Shown: positions 1 to 8,785, numbered from the stretch's first letter. The stretch: 18,662 nucleotides of DNA from Methylophilales bacterium UBA4017 (GCA_002384685.1 DGAZ01000047.1:26520-45181), one strand, 5' to 3'. Made by a program: numbers and translations. Notes: generated by a model from the sequence alone, not told the origin.

Positions 1-67
1 TCTTATGCAAAGACTACTCCCGCCCTTATTCTAATAATACAAAATTATTTACTATGCTGAGGAATTT

Positions 68-1099
68 ATGAAAAACGATACAAATATAGCCAAAGAGTGG
101 CATGGGCATGCCTTAAAAATAAAACAGGATGCGAATAAGATCATCCTGGGCCAAGAAAAAGCTATTAATCTAGTTATCATTAGTCTTTTTGCTAGAGGTC
201 ATGTGTTGTTAGAGGGTGGGGTAGGTGTAGGTAAAACAACGTTACTTCAAGTTATTACTAAGCTCATAGGCGGTTCCTACGAAAGGGTCGAGGGAACAGT
301 CGACCTAATGCCTAATGATATTATTTATCATGCATCAATTAGCGATGAGGGAAGGCCCAGCATCTCAAAAGGCCCTTTGTTAAAAAAAGGAGAAGATCTC
401 TCAGTCTTCTTTTTCAATGAGATTAATAGAGCTAGACCACAGGTTCACTCCTTACTGTTGCGAGTGATGGCAGAGAAATCTGTTAGTGCATTCAATAAAG
501 TTATTTACCTTCCTAATATGGTTGTCTTTGCAGACCGCAACCAGGTTGAAAAGAATGAAACCTTTGAGCTACCAGCCGCAGCAAGAGATAGGTTTATGAT
601 GGAGGTGTCTATTCAGTCACCGACGGATAAAGTTTTACGAGACTCCATTATCTTTGATACTAAGTTTCAGGACACCTCAAAGCTAATTGATGACATACCT
701 TCACCATCATTTGACTGTAAGGAACTCAATACTGTGTCCAGCGCAATACAAGAAAATATCCAGACGAGCGACCATATCAAAAACTATGTTGAAACTTTGT
801 GGCAGGCTACAGAGAATCCAAAGAAGTTTGCTGTCGATGTGGAAGGAATTGATATGGATGATTTCATCGTTGCAGGCAGTAGCCCAAGAGGCATGATCAT
901 GCTAGTTAAGGCAGCAAAGGTTAACGCATGGATGAGTAACAGGGATCACGTTCAACCGATTGATGTTGAGTATGTCTTCCATGCTGTCATGGCACACAGG
1001 CTAGTGGTAAATAGAATTTATGAAAATAATAAAACAGAGTTGTTAGAAAGATTTACTCGGGAAGTCCTCCTTAAGGTCGCTACTCCAAAACTGGATTAG
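68..1099 (+). CDS. mxaR: MoxR-family AAA+ ATPase MxaR, methanol dehydrogenase maturation
   Basis: This is a cytoplasmic AAA+ ATPase of the MoxR family, 343 residues, the usual length. The Walker A loop GGVGVGKT is at residues 50-57. The Walker B region VFFFNEINRA is at about 113-122, with Asn117 where most MoxR proteins have Asp. A sensor-1-like stretch (VVFADRNQ) follows, then an arginine-finger-type RDRF. MoxR ATPases act as chaperones with von Willebrand A (vWA) partner proteins, and mxaR is known from methanol dehydrogenase clusters. The start is supported by a TGAGGAA ribosome site four to five bases before the ATG. It heads a run of six mxa genes, and mxaS begins three bases after its stop. 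The family is certain. The Mxa assignment rests on the gene order downstream. Confidence 0.93.
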   Translation: MKNDTNIAKEWHGHALKIKQDANKIILGQEKAINLVIISLFARGHVLLEGGVGVGKTTLLQVITKLIGGSYERVEGTVDLMPNDIIYHASISDEGRPSISKGPLLKKGEDLSVFFFNEINRARPQVHSLLLRVMAEKSVSAFNKVIYLPNMVVFADRNQVEKNETFELPAAARDRFMMEVSIQSPTDKVLRDSIIFDTKFQDTSKLIDDIPSPSFDCKELNTVSSAIQENIQTSDHIKNYVETLWQATENPKKFAVDVEGIDMDDFIVAGSSPRGMIMLVKAAKVNAWMSNRDHVQPIDVEYVFHAVMAHRLVVNRIYENNKTELLERFTREVLLKVATPKLD

Positions 1100-1102
1100 G
1101 CA

Positions 1103-1945
1103 ATGAGAATGGACCATTTTAATTATTCGATATCATGGCGATCAAAAAATTACCGGTATGGAAACCATTTAAGCTCAAAGATAGGGAATGACTTTGAATA
1201 CAGTGGCTCCAAAAACTTTAACGATCACCCAGATCTTTCTAGCATCGACATTAAAAATTCGATTACGGACCCGTATGAAAATATATTTGTTAAAACATTC
1301 AATCTCAACAATCCCGTTAATCTAGTAGCTCTATGCGACATTTCTAGTTCAATGTTTGCCGTGAAGGAAAATAATTCTACTATTAAGCTGCTTGCAAAAA
1401 TTATTGCATTGTCAGCAGCGGAGCATGGCGATATGTTTAGTATGGTGTGCTATAACGATGTCATTAAAAATAACCTATTCCTAGAACCCGGCAACAATGT
1501 TCACAATATTAATAAATGGATTGATGGACTTATTTTTGAGGGCACCCGTGCGACCAGTGAACATACTTCAGACATTGCTGAGAAAGTTCCTAATGAAAAG
1601 TCATTAGTTTTTTGGATCTCAGACTTTCATCATAGTCATAAACACATTGATGCAATGATTGAGCAGTTGTCTAATCACCATGTTATCCCTGTCCATTTAT
1701 CTACTGAAGAAGAAATTAAAAAATTGCCGAGCTATGGCTTTACGAATTTTATAGATTCTGAAATGAATGTAGAGAGAGAGATTTTTTTAAGACCGCAGGT
1801 TAAAGACAAGTTATTGCATGACTACAAAGAATCAAAAGAAAAACTTTTTCATATCTTCGCAAAAAATCAGCTGATGCAGTTAGAGCTAGGCAATGGCATT
1901 GATATGAATGTCATTCAACAATACTTTACGAGAGCCTTTATATGA
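1103..1945 (+). CDS. mxaS: MxaS, DUF58/vWA-type protein of the mxa cluster
   Basis: This 280-residue protein has no signal peptide, so it is probably cytoplasmic. The N-terminal half has the DUF58-like pattern (HPDLSSID at about 42-49). A vWA metal-ion-dependent adhesion site (MIDAS) follows as D79-I-S81-S-S83. A second acidic motif occurs in FWISDFHH, matching the vWA strand that ends in Asp. MoxR plus DUF58 pairs are a recurring chaperone module, and this one sits directly after mxaR. A second in-frame ATG lies two codons downstream and cannot be excluded as the start. Its stop overlaps the mxaA start by four bases (ATGA), which suggests translational coupling. Its exact role in methanol dehydrogenase maturation is not defined by the sequence. 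Confidence 0.9.
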   Translation: MRMDHFNYSISWRSKNYRYGNHLSSKIGNDFEYSGSKNFNDHPDLSSIDIKNSITDPYENIFVKTFNLNNPVNLVALCDISSSMFAVKENNSTIKLLAKIIALSAAEHGDMFSMVCYNDVIKNNLFLEPGNNVHNINKWIDGLIFEGTRATSEHTSDIAEKVPNEKSLVFWISDFHHSHKHIDAMIEQLSNHHVIPVHLSTEEEIKKLPSYGFTNFIDSEMNVEREIFLRPQVKDKLLHDYKESKEKLFHIFAKNQLMQLELGNGIDMNVIQQYFTRAFI

Positions 1946-2805
1946 TCCGTATCCTGTTATTCATTATCACATCATTTATTTGTATCCATGCTTATGCCAC
2001 GGAATATAATGCAGAAAGCAACATCATCAATTTAAAACATGGATATCAGCTAGGTGACTTGCTTGTGGTTGAGGATCAAATAACCATAAAAGAACCTTTT
2101 TTGGGTACCCCGAAATTATTGACCAAAAAAACCTCAGGTATTCGTTTGGTAGGGCAGGAAAGTTATAACGCAAGTAATGATGGTGCTTACACTTTTTTTA
2201 ATACGATTACTTACCAGATTTTTCATAGGTCTGAAGGTAAAAAGTATGCATTACCAACACATACCTATAAGATTGGTAATGATGAGCTAGAAATACTTAC
2301 AAAAAGTTACTGGTTCTCCCGCATTGCATCTTCAGACCTCAATGATGTTCTTCTCAACTCACTTGGTCAGGTTAAGCCCAGCTCAATAAACCATAGCAGG
2401 CAAGCATTATATTTACTGCTAGCCCTTTCATTGTCTGCTCTTCTTGTACTACTTTACAAGAAGATGGACCTATCTTTTGTTAGTAGAATGTACGGCCCCT
2501 TTACAAAAGCAAGTAAAAAAATTAAGTCCTTACACCGCTTGGGTAACGAAGAAAGCTATGACGAGTCGGTACTTATCCTACTGGATAGCTGTAATAAAAC
2601 CTTTGGGCAAAACATGAATGGCTCAAGTGTCGATAAGCTTGTTCCTAATAATTCTAAATATTTTACTGTCAAGTATGAGATTAAAGCGTTCGTAGACCTA
2701 ACTAATGATGAGATTTATTCATCCGAATCCTATTACTCACCAAGTCGATTTGATAAGATTCTTTATCTTTCACAGGAACTTAAAGCTATAGAGAGAAAAT
2801 TGTAG
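1942..2805 (+). CDS. mxaA: MxaA, exported protein for calcium loading of methanol dehydrogenase
   Basis: This 287-residue protein starts with a signal peptide (hydrophobic IRILLFIITSFICIHAYA, likely cut near residue 19-20). A periplasmic domain of about 130 residues follows, then a membrane helix at about 155-172 (LYLLLALSLSALLVLLY) and a cytoplasmic tail of about 115 residues. In Methylobacterium, genetic work linked mxaA, mxaK and mxaL to inserting Ca2+ into the PQQ enzyme, and this gene has the matching position and topology. The layout (periplasmic domain, one helix, tail) resembles BatD-type proteins of MoxR/Bat operons. The start codon lies inside the mxaS stop (ATGA). mxaC starts on the base after its stop. 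The identity is mainly from context and topology, since no short diagnostic motif is visible. Confidence 0.88.
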   Translation: MIRILLFIITSFICIHAYATEYNAESNIINLKHGYQLGDLLVVEDQITIKEPFLGTPKLLTKKTSGIRLVGQESYNASNDGAYTFFNTITYQIFHRSEGKKYALPTHTYKIGNDELEILTKSYWFSRIASSDLNDVLLNSLGQVKPSSINHSRQALYLLLALSLSALLVLLYKKMDLSFVSRMYGPFTKASKKIKSLHRLGNEESYDESVLILLDSCNKTFGQNMNGSSVDKLVPNNSKYFTVKYEIKAFVDLTNDEIYSSESYYSPSRFDKILYLSQELKAIERKL

Positions 2806-3762
2806 ATGAGCTTTGCCCATCCACTATGGCTAATATTATTACCCTTATCGGCTTTACCTTTTATCGCCTCAATATCGGATAAGACTGCTATTAGTAATAT
2901 AAAAATTTTCGAACAAGATGGCATCTCAAAAAAAATTACTATGTTATGCCGATCCCTTATGTCTTTGATTATTGTCCTGTTGATTGTTATCCTCGCAAAC
3001 CCCTGGTCAAAATCAACATTTATTACCGAAATAGGTAAAGGCGCTCAGCTGGTATTTCTGATTGATAGAAGTGTGAGCATGGCAAAACCTTTCATTGGTG
3101 ACGATGACAATAAATCTGAAATTAAATCACTCGCCGCAAGAAGGATATTGAAGGACTTTATTAGCCAACGTCCATCCGATATGATTGGCATAGTTGGCTT
3201 CTCAAACTCAGCACTTTACGCCTCAAAAATTACTAAAAATAGAAGCTATACCTACGCAGCGATTGATGCGGCTACAGGATCTTCGATCAATCAAACAAAC
3301 ATAGGATCTGGTATTACATCGGGACTTTTTATGTTTAGTGAAATTGAAACGACAGGTTCGCAAGCCTTAGTCCTTTTATCAGATGGAGCTGGAAAAATAT
3401 CCAAGAGGGTTAAGGAGAGAATTGCTGAGATGTTAAATGAAAAAAAAATAAACCTATACTGGATCATCATTAAAGAGCCCAATGATGTTAGCTTATTCTC
3501 TGGAAATACTTATCTTGAGGGTAGGGAGCCGACCGTTATAAAGCTCGATAAATTTTTTCAGTCACTTAATACGGAATATAAAGCTTATGAAGCTGAGAAT
3601 CCCGACGCACTTTCAAGTGCTATTGCTGATATTGATCAAAAAGAAAAAAAACCTATCAAAATTGAAAGAGATATACCGGGAAAAAATTATAATCCGTCAA
3701 TTTTGAAATTATTATTCGTTCTAATTGTATCCCTCATTGCCATTAAAAATATTAAGGTCTAG
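2806..3762 (+). CDS. mxaC: MxaC, membrane-anchored von Willebrand A protein
   Basis: This 318-residue vWA protein resembles BatA. Hydrophobic helices lie at about 7-21 and 51-65. The vWA domain begins at about residue 80, with MIDAS D87-R-S89-V-S91, a conserved Thr in the TNIGSG loop, and LLSDG as the strand carrying the second acidic residue. A C-terminal helix (about 297-315) returns to the membrane. Order in the operon and the two N-terminal helices match MxaC of methylotrophs. It is predicted to present the vWA domain next to the membrane, where it could work with the MxaR ATPase and the other vWA proteins. It starts immediately after the mxaA stop with no spacer, so it probably relies on translational coupling. 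mxaK begins three bases after its stop. Confidence 0.88.
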   Translation: MSFAHPLWLILLPLSALPFIASISDKTAISNIKIFEQDGISKKITMLCRSLMSLIIVLLIVILANPWSKSTFITEIGKGAQLVFLIDRSVSMAKPFIGDDDNKSEIKSLAARRILKDFISQRPSDMIGIVGFSNSALYASKITKNRSYTYAAIDAATGSSINQTNIGSGITSGLFMFSEIETTGSQALVLLSDGAGKISKRVKERIAEMLNEKKINLYWIIIKEPNDVSLFSGNTYLEGREPTVIKLDKFFQSLNTEYKAYEAENPDALSSAIADIDQKEKKPIKIERDIPGKNYNPSILKLLFVLIVSLIAIKNIKV

Positions 3763-3765
3763 CTT

Positions 3766-4311
3766 ATGAAGATGTTAAAAAGTATTTTCAATCTAAAGAG
3801 TCGTTATTTTTCTATTCTCTTTATCGGCCTTCTTCTGTTTTCTTTTTATGAATGGAGCAAGCTTGCTGAGATGGCGGAGATCAACCAAAAGTTAGTGCAG
3901 GACGAATTGATAATTAACGACAGTTATGAAGCGCTTAGCCTTTATTCTTCTGCCTACCAACTTGGAGAGCAGGGTGAGTACGACAATGCGATAGAAAAGT
4001 TTACACGGCTATTGAAGATGTTCCCCGAGAGTAAAGGTATTGATATTATTTACTACAATATAGGGACATTGTATCTTAGAGATGCATTAACTAAACCACT
4101 TAGTGATGACGGAAAAGTCACGGCAGAAAATTTTCAGAAATTGCAGAGTGCCATCATAGCACTTGAGAAATCATTGGTAACAAACTCCGAAAACACCATG
4201 GCAAAATTTAATTTAAGCCTACTCTTTTCTTCTATACCTACCGAGGCATCAAAGATTATTTCTGAGCAATCAGTTCAGGAACTCAGTAACATTCCTATTG
4301 GGTTGCCATGA
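3766..4311 (+). CDS. mxaK: MxaK, membrane-anchored TPR-like protein
   Basis: This 181-residue protein has a single N-terminal membrane anchor (about 14-29, FSILFIGLLLFSFYEW). A helical region follows with a tetratricopeptide-like unit at about 53-85 (YQLGEQGEYDNAIEKFTRLL, then YYNIGTLYLRDAL) and further amphipathic helices. A short TPR protein between two vWA genes is also typical of Bat operons (BatC or BatE). In Methylobacterium, mxaK mutants are affected in Ca2+ insertion into methanol dehydrogenase. The stop overlaps the mxaL start by four bases (ATGA). The sequence of MxaK is poorly conserved, so the name is assigned mainly from position between mxaC and mxaL and from topology. Confidence 0.83.
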   Translation: MKMLKSIFNLKSRYFSILFIGLLLFSFYEWSKLAEMAEINQKLVQDELIINDSYEALSLYSSAYQLGEQGEYDNAIEKFTRLLKMFPESKGIDIIYYNIGTLYLRDALTKPLSDDGKVTAENFQKLQSAIIALEKSLVTNSENTMAKFNLSLLFSSIPTEASKIISEQSVQELSNIPIGLP

Positions 4312-5282
4312 TAGTAAGCGCTATCAAAATTCTAAGGAATAAAACGGAGCTAATAATCATGGTACTAGTGGCATTGCTATGCCTGTTAGCCATTAACAAT
4401 CCAACAATTCAGCTTAAGAAGTCTATTACCAGTTATATGTTGCTTGTGGATGTATCACAATCTATGAATGCCGAAGATCTCCTCGTCCAAGAGAGTCCGA
4501 TTACCCGAATTGAATATACAAAGCTCCTCTTAAAACGGATTATTGATAAGTCGGATTGTGGAAGTTTTTTTAGCATCAATATTTTTGCTAATGACAATAT
4601 TGCTAATATTATTGAGCCAGTAGAAAAGTGCAAGAATTACGATGAGTTGATGGATACGATCAGCAAGCTTGAATGGAGGATGGCTTGGAAAGGAAATTCT
4701 CGGATCACATTTGGTATAAAGTCGGCTGCTAAAATGCAAGACAGCCTAAACCTCCCATCAAAAATTCTTTTCTTTACCGATGGTGATGAGGCCCCTAAGG
4801 TAAATGCGATTAACCGGGTTAACCTAGACGATTTTAATCTAGGGGAAGAGTTGATTTTTGTTGGTGTTGGAGGGAAGGTGCCCGTTCCTGTTAAGCGATA
4901 TAACTCAAGAAATATGTATGTTGGGTACTGGGGATCAGACATCTATGACTCACTTCCAGGGGCAACGGGATCAAGAAATAGTGATAGCGGAAAGGATGAG
5001 CCTGACCCTTCTGTTGCTTCAGCTGATTACGAGAGGTACCTTTCTAAATTATATGAAGAATACTTAATTTCTTTGTCGGAGCAAATAAAATCACAATATA
5101 TCAAAGGCGACTTATCAGATAAGTTCACGAATGAGATCCTAGATAACCGACCACATCAAAAGATTCAATCTGATTTTCAAATCGAGCGTCCTAGTGTATT
5201 CATAGCCTTGCTTCTTATAATCACACTTCATTTTAGAAGAAAGGTGTTGGTATTGATTAACTCTTTATCAAGCAACCATTAA
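4308..5282 (+). CDS. mxaL: MxaL, membrane-anchored von Willebrand A protein
   Basis: This is the third vWA protein of the cluster, 324 residues. A membrane helix lies at about 15-29, and the vWA domain carries MIDAS D48-V-S50-Q-S52 (LLVDVSQSM). The second acidic site is in ILFFTDGDEAP, and a C-terminal helix (about 295-309) precedes a short basic tail. This helix-vWA-helix plan is BatB-like. In Methylobacterium, mxaL is one of the genes needed to load calcium into methanol dehydrogenase. Residues from about 215 to 260 form a polar segment rich in Gly, Ser, Asp and Glu that looks like a loop. It is the last mxa gene here. The next gene is glnE, not mxaD, which follows mxaL in Methylobacterium. 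Confidence 0.88.
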   Translation: MIVSAIKILRNKTELIIMVLVALLCLLAINNPTIQLKKSITSYMLLVDVSQSMNAEDLLVQESPITRIEYTKLLLKRIIDKSDCGSFFSINIFANDNIANIIEPVEKCKNYDELMDTISKLEWRMAWKGNSRITFGIKSAAKMQDSLNLPSKILFFTDGDEAPKVNAINRVNLDDFNLGEELIFVGVGGKVPVPVKRYNSRNMYVGYWGSDIYDSLPGATGSRNSDSGKDEPDPSVASADYERYLSKLYEEYLISLSEQIKSQYIKGDLSDKFTNEILDNRPHQKIQSDFQIERPSVFIALLLIITLHFRRKVLVLINSLSSNH

Positions 5283-5346
5283 ATAAATTTCATCTTAATA
5301 AAATCTCTAGAAAATCTATCCCTGTATTTGTCCACTTAATTATCTG

Positions 5347-5387
5347 GGGTAAACTGGTTTCATGAAAAATAAAAGCACCATTTACCC
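5347..5387 (+). promoter_or_regulatory. Inverted repeat in the leader of glnE
   Basis: GGGTAAA (5347-5353) and TGGT (5355-5358) pair with ACCA (5377-5380) and TTTACCC (5381-5387). This makes an 11-base-pair stem with one bulged C. The loop holds the palindrome TTTCATGAAA (5358-5367), whose central ATG is in frame with glnE but runs into TAA at 5404. No T-run follows the stem, so it does not look like an intrinsic terminator for the mxa operon. It could be an operator, or an RNA hairpin affecting glnE expression. The pairing is visible in the sequence. The function is inference. Confidence 0.5.
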
Positions 5388-5409
5388 TAACTACAACCGC
5401 ATTTAACAA

Positions 5410-8088
5410 TTGAATACTACCTCAGCAATAAACCTAGCGGTAACACAGTCAAGATACTTGGCGTCGTTATTTGATGCTAAGCCTGAGCTATGCAAGACTA
5501 TAAAGAAAAGTATACTTAGCCCAGTCCACACAGACGATATCCTCAAGTATGCTAAGGATTTTTCTTTAAGCGACACCAACAGTTTAAACACCAACCTTAG
5601 ATTGATGCGGCATCACTTCTTCGCCTTAAGCCTTATTCGTGATTTAAATGGTTTAAGTGAAATTACCGAGACATTTAATACCCACACCATACTTGCCGAG
5701 ACGGCTTTGCGTGAGGCCGAAAAATTTCATTGGGAAGCGCTTACAAAACAACATGGCCTCCCAGTCAACAGTAATGGTGATATTCAGAAGCTTATTATTG
5801 TAGCGATGGGCAAGATGGGTGGCTATGAGCTCAACCCATCATCAGACATTGATTTAGTATTTTTCTATGAAGAGGATGGAGCTACAACAGGAAAGAGCTC
5901 TATCAGTACCCAAGATTTTTTTACCAAACTCGGCAAGCTTATTATCTCGTCACTAAATGATTACACTGATGAGGGAATCGTTTTTAGGGTTGATATGAGA
6001 TTAAGACCCTTTGGCTCACAAGGTCTTTTAGTAAGTCCTTTAGAATCTTTTGAAAACTACTTAATAACCCATGGGCTTGATTGGGAGCGCTATGCTTGGT
6101 TAAAAAGCAGGGTAGTTCTTGGACCTTCCTTGATTATTGATGCACTAATAAAACCTTTTGTTTATAGAAAGTATCTTGATTTTAATATCTTCGAATCCCT
6201 TAGAAATATTAAAAAAAAGATTAGTCAGGATATGTTAAAAAAGATCAATGATGGCGATATCAAGGTGGGTAGAGGAGGTATCAGAACACTCGAGTTCATT
6301 GTTCAGTCCTTTCAGTTAGTTTGGGGAGGTAAAGACAAGTCATTAAGATGTAGAGGTTTTATCGAGGCCTTAACGCAGCTTAAAAATAAAAAGCTCATAC
6401 CTAACAAGACATATAAATCCTTACATGAAGCATATATATTTTTTAGAAATTTAGAGCATCGCTTGCAGTATATCGATGACGCCCAAACGCACAAGATCCC
6501 TGTATCTCCAGAAGACAAAAGTTTGTTAGCTAGCGCTATGGGTCTAAAAAGTTGGACTTTGCTTGAACACAAAATACATAAGCACCAAGATAAGGTGGAA
6601 TTAATTTTTCATGAAATGTTTAGCAATAATTCCCAGCCCTTATCTCCAATTCAAGAAAATTTAAAGGCGCTATGGAGCTTAGACGTCAGCATTGATGTTG
6701 CAGTTAATTGCCTAAATGATTTGGGCTATAAAAAATCTCAGGATACGTTTAATTTTATTCAAAATATCAAATTAATGGGCAATTACCCAACATTGCCAGC
6801 TACCACGAAAGAGAAACTTAATACCCTTATCCCGGTAGTGTTATATGAAGTTGCTAGTGTTGATAATCCTGATAAAACCTTAGTGCATATGCTGAATGCC
6901 TTAGATAGCATTGCCCATAGGTCCAGTTATTTATCATTGTTAAATGAGAACATACCTGCGTTAAAACTGTTAATTAAAATTGCGAGCTTTGATCAGGAGT
7001 TTATCCAGAATATTGTGACATTTCCGGCAACAATTGATGACTTAATGAATAGCTCAGAATTTACTAAGCCATTTGACTTAACGGAGGCGAGTAAAAAATT
7101 ATTAGATCAACTCAGCAGAAGCCATGGAGATACCGAGTTGCAAATGAATTTATTACGTGATTTTAAAAATTCTATGATTTTTAAGTTGGCAATTCAAGAG
7201 TTAATGCATATCTACCCAATTGAACGCATTTCAGATGCCTTAGCGGATATAGCCGACTTTATTACACAACAAGCCCTTTATTGTATTTGGGAAACCCTTT
7301 ACCCAACACTAACTTTTCCATCCATTGGCATTATTGCCTATGGTAAATTTGGGGGTAAGGAAATGAGTTATTTATCTGATTTAGATCTGGTGTTTGTTTT
7401 TGATGAAAAAAAATCTAAGGATAGGGATAAATACATAAAATTAGTGCAACGCTTTAATAGTTGGGTTACATCGTATACAGCTTCTGGAATACTTTACGAC
7501 ATTGATTTACGATTGAGACCCGATGGTGGAAGTGGATTGTTGGTTTCAAGTTGGGATGCCTATAGCGAGTATCAGCTTAACCGATCTTTAATTTGGGAGC
7601 ATCAAGCCTTAACGAGAGCAAGATTCGTATCGGAAAATAAAACCCTTAAGCGAAAATTCAATAATCTCAGGCAATCCATCATGCAGGAGCAAAGAGATAT
7701 TGGTAAACTTAAAACTGACATCATTGAAATGAGAGAAAGGATTTATCGCGATAAAAAGCCCACTGGAGATCTGTTTGATTTAAAGCTTAGTCGCGGGGGG
7801 CTAATCGATATTGAATTTATAACGCAATTTTATGTATTGGGGTACAGCTATAAATATGCAGATCTTTGTGAAAACTTAGGGAATATTACACTCATTACTA
7901 AATTATCAGAACTTAGCTTGCTTTCCTCAAAGGATGCTACCAGCCTTATCTCTGCATACAAAATATATCGCACTAAACAACATCAGCAGGGGCTAAATCC
8001 TAAAAATCCTGGTAAAGTTGAGCTGAGCTCTGTTGAGCTTAATCAAAAAGCAGTTCAAGCAATATGGCAAGAATTTACCAAAAAATAG
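5410..8088 (+). CDS. glnE: Bifunctional glutamine synthetase adenylyltransferase/adenylyl-removing enzyme
   Basis: GlnE attaches AMP to, and removes it from, glutamine synthetase in response to PII, so it tunes ammonium assimilation. This copy has 892 residues from the TTG start. The family is usually 900-1000, so its N-terminus is short. The two nucleotidyltransferase domains are both intact. The N-terminal one has GKMGGYELNPSSDIDLVF with D146 and D148. The C-terminal one has GKFGGKEMSYLSDLDLVF with D657 and D659. Further conserved blocks are VDMRLRPFG, WERYAWLKSR, DLRLRPDG and LSRGGLIDIEF. No in-frame ATG is available upstream without crossing TAA at 5404, so TTG is the only near start, and no clear ribosome site precedes it. 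exoX follows 27 bases after the stop. Confidence 0.95.
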   Translation: MNTTSAINLAVTQSRYLASLFDAKPELCKTIKKSILSPVHTDDILKYAKDFSLSDTNSLNTNLRLMRHHFFALSLIRDLNGLSEITETFNTHTILAETALREAEKFHWEALTKQHGLPVNSNGDIQKLIIVAMGKMGGYELNPSSDIDLVFFYEEDGATTGKSSISTQDFFTKLGKLIISSLNDYTDEGIVFRVDMRLRPFGSQGLLVSPLESFENYLITHGLDWERYAWLKSRVVLGPSLIIDALIKPFVYRKYLDFNIFESLRNIKKKISQDMLKKINDGDIKVGRGGIRTLEFIVQSFQLVWGGKDKSLRCRGFIEALTQLKNKKLIPNKTYKSLHEAYIFFRNLEHRLQYIDDAQTHKIPVSPEDKSLLASAMGLKSWTLLEHKIHKHQDKVELIFHEMFSNNSQPLSPIQENLKALWSLDVSIDVAVNCLNDLGYKKSQDTFNFIQNIKLMGNYPTLPATTKEKLNTLIPVVLYEVASVDNPDKTLVHMLNALDSIAHRSSYLSLLNENIPALKLLIKIASFDQEFIQNIVTFPATIDDLMNSSEFTKPFDLTEASKKLLDQLSRSHGDTELQMNLLRDFKNSMIFKLAIQELMHIYPIERISDALADIADFITQQALYCIWETLYPTLTFPSIGIIAYGKFGGKEMSYLSDLDLVFVFDEKKSKDRDKYIKLVQRFNSWVTSYTASGILYDIDLRLRPDGGSGLLVSSWDAYSEYQLNRSLIWEHQALTRARFVSENKTLKRKFNNLRQSIMQEQRDIGKLKTDIIEMRERIYRDKKPTGDLFDLKLSRGGLIDIEFITQFYVLGYSYKYADLCENLGNITLITKLSELSLLSSKDATSLISAYKIYRTKQHQQGLNPKNPGKVELSSVELNQKAVQAIWQEFTKK

Positions 8089-8115
8089 GTAACCTAGATT
8101 TGAAAGGATAGGGCG

Positions 8116-8778
8116 ATGACCAAAACATTAATTTTTGATACAGAAACGACTGGAAAAAATGACCCCATATTGATTGAAGCGGCATGGATAGAAGTCCTTG
8201 ATATACCTAGCTTTCAGTTAGGCGCAAGTTTTTGTGAGCGGTTCAATCCAGGAAAACCCATCGAGTTAGGTGCATTAGCCACCCATCATATTTATGATGA
8301 AGAGTTGGTTGATTGCCTTCCCGCTAGCTCATTCGCATTGCCTCCTAACTGCGAGTATCTGATTGGACACAATATTGATTACGATTGGAATGTGGTGAAT
8401 CAGCCTAACTTAAAAAGAATCTGTACCTTGGCTTTAGCTCGCAAAGTATGGCCAAACATCGATGCCTATTCTCAAAGCGCCCTAGTCTATTACCTTGATC
8501 GAGAAAATGCTAAAACTATACTAAAAAATGCCCACTCTGCGGAAGCAGACGTGATGATTTGTGCTTCCATCTTAAAGCAACTATGCACGACGATGAAGGT
8601 CACGTCTATGGAGCAACTTTGGACCCTAAGTGAGGAGGCTAGGATACCTTCAGTCATGCCTTTTGGTAAACATAAGGGTGAGCTTATTGCTGATGTTCCT
8701 ATGGATTATAAGCGGTGGTTACTAAATCAAGATAATATTGACTCTTATCTTAAGAGTGCACTCTTAGGGGGCTCATAG
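8116..8778 (+). CDS. exoX: DEDDh 3'-5' exonuclease, ExoX-like
   Basis: This 220-residue protein is the same length as E. coli exodeoxyribonuclease X. The exonuclease fold shows the DEDDh acidic residues: D8 and E10 in FDTETTG, D90 in GHNIDYDW, and H140 and D145 in HSAEAD. The C-terminal part (about 181-215, MPFGKHKGELIADVP...YKRWLL) matches the small DUF3820-like tail seen in ExoX (TFGKYRGK...YLRWLF in E. coli). Such enzymes degrade DNA 3' to 5' and act in repair, including mismatch repair. A GAAAGGA ribosome site precedes the ATG. It lies between glnE and a pseudouridine synthase with only seven bases to the next gene, so it is probably cotranscribed. Confidence 0.88.
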   Translation: MTKTLIFDTETTGKNDPILIEAAWIEVLDIPSFQLGASFCERFNPGKPIELGALATHHIYDEELVDCLPASSFALPPNCEYLIGHNIDYDWNVVNQPNLKRICTLALARKVWPNIDAYSQSALVYYLDRENAKTILKNAHSAEADVMICASILKQLCTTMKVTSMEQLWTLSEEARIPSVMPFGKHKGELIADVPMDYKRWLLNQDNIDSYLKSALLGGS

Positions 8779-8785
8779 TAACTAT

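Noticed and set aside
1..67. Possible 3' end of mxaI or another mxa gene at the left edge
   Set aside because: All three plus frames stop within this stretch and none gives a recognisable tail. The fragment is too short to assign.
5347..5387. Inverted repeat as terminator of the mxa operon
   Set aside because: No T-run follows and the loop is 18 bases long, so it does not fit an intrinsic terminator. It is kept only as a possible regulatory element.
8087..8097. Small palindrome TAGGTAACCTA after glnE
   Set aside because: Five-base arms around one base overlapping the stop codon are too short to call an operator or terminator.
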